From positions 3,917,001 to 3,981,000 of the forward strand of contig NZ_CP115543.1 of the NCBI RefSeq assembly GCF_031834615.1: a stretch of DNA of 64,000 nucleotides, read 5' to 3'. A program made the translations under genes and the position numbers. Below the pieces are notes generated by a model. That model worked only from the letters and a program-made list of their open reading frames with translations. It was not told the origin of the DNA and did not search any database. Source of the DNA: Stenotrophomonas aracearum (GTDB lineage Bacteria; Pseudomonadota; Gammaproteobacteria; Xanthomonadales; Xanthomonadaceae). Shown here piece after piece: positions 62,032-64,000 of this stretch (position 1 is its first letter; each line of letters begins with the position of its first letter).

Positions 62032-63966
62032 ATGAAAGAAGACATGCACTTCAGCTTGAGCCTGACCCACCCAAGTGTGTCGCCGACTGCGCCAAACTTC
62101 AAAGTTCCTGGCTTCCCACCTCCCCCGCACCATCCGGTCTCTGTAGCAGCAAATGGAACAGTTCTAAGCGTTTTTTCTGATTCATGCTGGGACCTGACTC
62201 CAATGGCCAGAAAGATCACTCGCATCTACTTCCGAGATGGGGCCGATGATAGATGGCGCATCATGGACCCAGCCAACGGAGCGATCTTTAGAACCGTTGC
62301 CTCGTACTGGCTGTGGGGCCGTATTGGAGTCGCGACAGCGACAGAGCTGAGCACGCGCGTGCAACTTATGAAGCCGATCTTCGCTCTTTGCGCAAGCAAT
62401 GGCGTTACGGCAGACAGACTGCACCGGCATCCGCGAGTCGTGTCAAAGATTGCAAAGCTGATCAAGCCATCTGGAGCGAAGCACACTCTTCGTATTCTTC
62501 ATGACCTCTATGAGGCTCGCGACGATCTTGGATTCTTCATCCTGCATCGTGATCAGATCGTCGCACTTGCCGCTAGGCTTCCGGATCATCAAAGGATCCA
62601 GACACCGTACATCCCGCCCCGCATCTGGACGTTCGTAATGCAGCGCTCTCTGCTTTTCATCGATGAGTTCCTCGCAGTAGCGGAAGAATACTCAACGACG
62701 TTCACGCAGCTGGTTGATGAGAAGCTCCAAGAAACCGGTACGCCCGCGCAGCCAACGCGCGCGTTGACAGCCTTAGCATCGAAATGGCTACTCAACACCC
62801 ATAGCTTTACAGACGTCATGTCGAGCATTGCCACACTGGTCAATTTGTCCGCGTCAATTCAGATCATCTCCTATTCACTAATGCGAATTGAAGAGGCGTC
62901 AAGCCTGCCCCTCAATTGTCTAGTGATTGAGAGAGATGCTCTGGGAGACACAATCTATCTGCTTCGCGGCAAAACTACGAAGACAGTCAAGGACTACAGC
63001 GCTAGATGGATAGTGTCCTCTGACTGTGAGCGGGCAGTACGCGCGGCCAAGATTGTCGCCAAGCTTAGGCTTGACAGCAGACGGAAGCGGCTGGGCGAGG
63101 AATCAATCATCCCGGACGACGCCCCCCTCTTTCCTAGGTCCTATGAACCTTGGCAGGGTCGCAAGTCAGCACCGGAATCCCATTACTGGGATCTTAACGT
63201 TACCAAAGATCCCCAAGAGCTCCCAAGGGAGCTAGCGAGGCATCCTAAGCTCATACCATCGTCATCGTTGGAGATTACCGAGACGGACATGGTCGTGAGC
63301 CGACACCTGAACCCTATGGCGCTGGCTACAAAGATTGAGGCTGGACTCACTTGGCGGCTTGGGTGGCATCAGTTACGGAGAACTGGTGCGGTTAACATGC
63401 TCTCGTCAGGCATAGTTAGTGACCTGAGCCTTCAGTATCAGCTTAAGCACACCGGCCTCACCATGTCCCGCTACTACGGACGAGGCCACTTACTCTTGGG
63501 CGCAAGAATGAACGATGGCGCCAGGGGCGAGTATGTTCGCAACATGTATCAGATCCTCGCACATGAGTTTTCCAACCTGCGAAGCGACCAGTTCGTCAGT
63601 CCTTATGGCGAACGACACAAGGATCGATTGATTAATATCGTGTCCGCGACCGATCATAAGACTTTGGTCGCCGCTGGAAAGTCAGGGAAGATACAGTACC
63701 GACAGCATCTCCTCGGTGGTTGCGCGACTCCCAAGCCATGCAGCTTTGGAGGCTTTGAGAACGTTGTCGCGTGCAGCCTCCCCAAGCCTTGCGAGTACCT
63801 TCTGTACGATAGGACGCGGGTCGACAAGTTTCGCCATCTCTTGGATGACACACTGAGGAGACTTGCAAGTGCAGCTCCGGACAGTCCGCTTCATGTGGCT
63901 CTGACGGGCCAAGTGAAGGCGCTTAAGAGTGCAATCAACTACTGCGATTCAAGCAATGAAAATTAA
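62032..63966 (+). CDS. ginC: tyrosine recombinase, GInt GinC (right operon, gene 3)
   Basis: 644 residues. Catalytic set complete: Arg285 (LMRIEEASSLP), His446-x-x-Arg449 (WHQLRRTG), His473 (LKHTGL) and Tyr482 (SRYYGRG). Cys-rich region at the end (GGCATPKPCSFGG, ACSLPKPCEYL), equivalent to that in the left C-type gene. Starts on the base after the ginB stop, and ginD overlaps its last 11 bases. Confidence 0.8.
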   Translation: MKEDMHFSLSLTHPSVSPTAPNFKVPGFPPPPHHPVSVAANGTVLSVFSDSCWDLTPMARKITRIYFRDGADDRWRIMDPANGAIFRTVASYWLWGRIGVATATELSTRVQLMKPIFALCASNGVTADRLHRHPRVVSKIAKLIKPSGAKHTLRILHDLYEARDDLGFFILHRDQIVALAARLPDHQRIQTPYIPPRIWTFVMQRSLLFIDEFLAVAEEYSTTFTQLVDEKLQETGTPAQPTRALTALASKWLLNTHSFTDVMSSIATLVNLSASIQIISYSLMRIEEASSLPLNCLVIERDALGDTIYLLRGKTTKTVKDYSARWIVSSDCERAVRAAKIVAKLRLDSRRKRLGEESIIPDDAPLFPRSYEPWQGRKSAPESHYWDLNVTKDPQELPRELARHPKLIPSSSLEITETDMVVSRHLNPMALATKIEAGLTWRLGWHQLRRTGAVNMLSSGIVSDLSLQYQLKHTGLTMSRYYGRGHLLLGARMNDGARGEYVRNMYQILAHEFSNLRSDQFVSPYGERHKDRLINIVSATDHKTLVAAGKSGKIQYRQHLLGGCATPKPCSFGGFENVVACSLPKPCEYLLYDRTRVDKFRHLLDDTLRRLASAAPDSPLHVALTGQVKALKSAINYCDSSNEN

Positions 63967-64000
63967 TAAGGCAGAAATTGCATTCATCGAGGCGTTTGAA
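63956..64000 (+). CDS. ginD: GInt ginD-like small gene, first 15 codons only
   Basis: Begins at ATG 63956 inside the last codons of ginC and runs out of the window after MKINKAEIAFIEAFE. Position (fourth gene, tight overlap) fits the small helical accessory gene ginD of GInts. Too little is visible to assign by sequence. Confidence 0.4.
   Translation, partial: MKINKAEIAFIEAFE

Larger units (their letters stand above)
31320..64000 (+). mobile_element. genomic island inserted in comM (right end outside window)
   Basis: Begins where the comM frame ends at about 31,320 and still continues at 64,000. Composition shifts visibly: recombinase and defence genes use more A/T and many non-preferred codons than the core, SMAG repeats disappear, and the cargo is typical for an accessory island (metal efflux, phosphoethanolamine transferase, anti-phage genes, orphan antitoxin). 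Both multi-recombinase operons inside it read rightward. No tRNA is involved; the target is protein-coding. Whether there is one island or two in tandem (with a junction between about 57,900 and 59,030) cannot be settled without the right end. Confidence 0.85.

Overview
The window reads as chromosome of a high-GC gammaproteobacterium of the Xanthomonadaceae, most likely Stenotrophomonas. Support: GTAG-headed short palindromes of the SMAG type at 5272-5336 and around 27502-27595, the gene content of the first 31 kb, and protein sequences that look Xanthomonad throughout. No rRNA, tRNA or CRISPR array was seen.

Positions 1-31.3 kb are core genome: a 2-oxoacid dehydrogenase operon (E1 alpha, E1 beta, an SH3-repeat protein, E2), a GGDEF diguanylate cyclase, a DUF808 membrane protein, a UbiB-family kinase, the periplasmic glucan modifier opgB, a 2005-residue protein of unknown function with about five degenerate ~180-residue repeats, an MscS-type channel, lipocalin, an FAD oxidoreductase, PepSY proteins with a phoPQ-like two-component pair, speA and speE (polyamines), an LpxO-like lipid A hydroxylase, an LPS-kinase-like protein, a PII protein, ubiK and comM.

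At about 31,320 comM is cut after roughly 342 codons and a genomic island begins that runs past the right edge of the window. Its left end has four overlapping genes: three tyrosine recombinases and a small coiled-coil protein. Next come a heavy-metal and envelope module (two small His-rich exported proteins, an EptA/MCR-type phosphoethanolamine transferase, DgkA, CzcCBA, a P1B-4 ATPase and an OmpR-type regulator), a stretch of unknown genes with an orphan MbcA/ParS-like antitoxin, a decayed UvrD-like helicase, and a complete minus-strand Detocs-type anti-phage two-component system (dtcA-dtcB-dtcC, with an ATP-cleaving PNP-type effector). Then comes a divergent pair (XRE regulator and a 112-residue unknown) around a perfect inverted repeat. 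From 59,031 a second operon of three tyrosine recombinases plus a small gene has the GInt ginABCD layout.

Main observations: (1) by class-specific features the left operon reads B-C-D-A and the right A-B-C-D, i.e. circular permutations of one set, and both B-type proteins lack the box I Arg and box II His of the catalytic pentad; (2) a complete Detocs locus sits beside a helicase remnant; (3) the eptA-dgkA pair is coupled to a Czc efflux island; (4) the 2005-residue repeat protein is unexplained.
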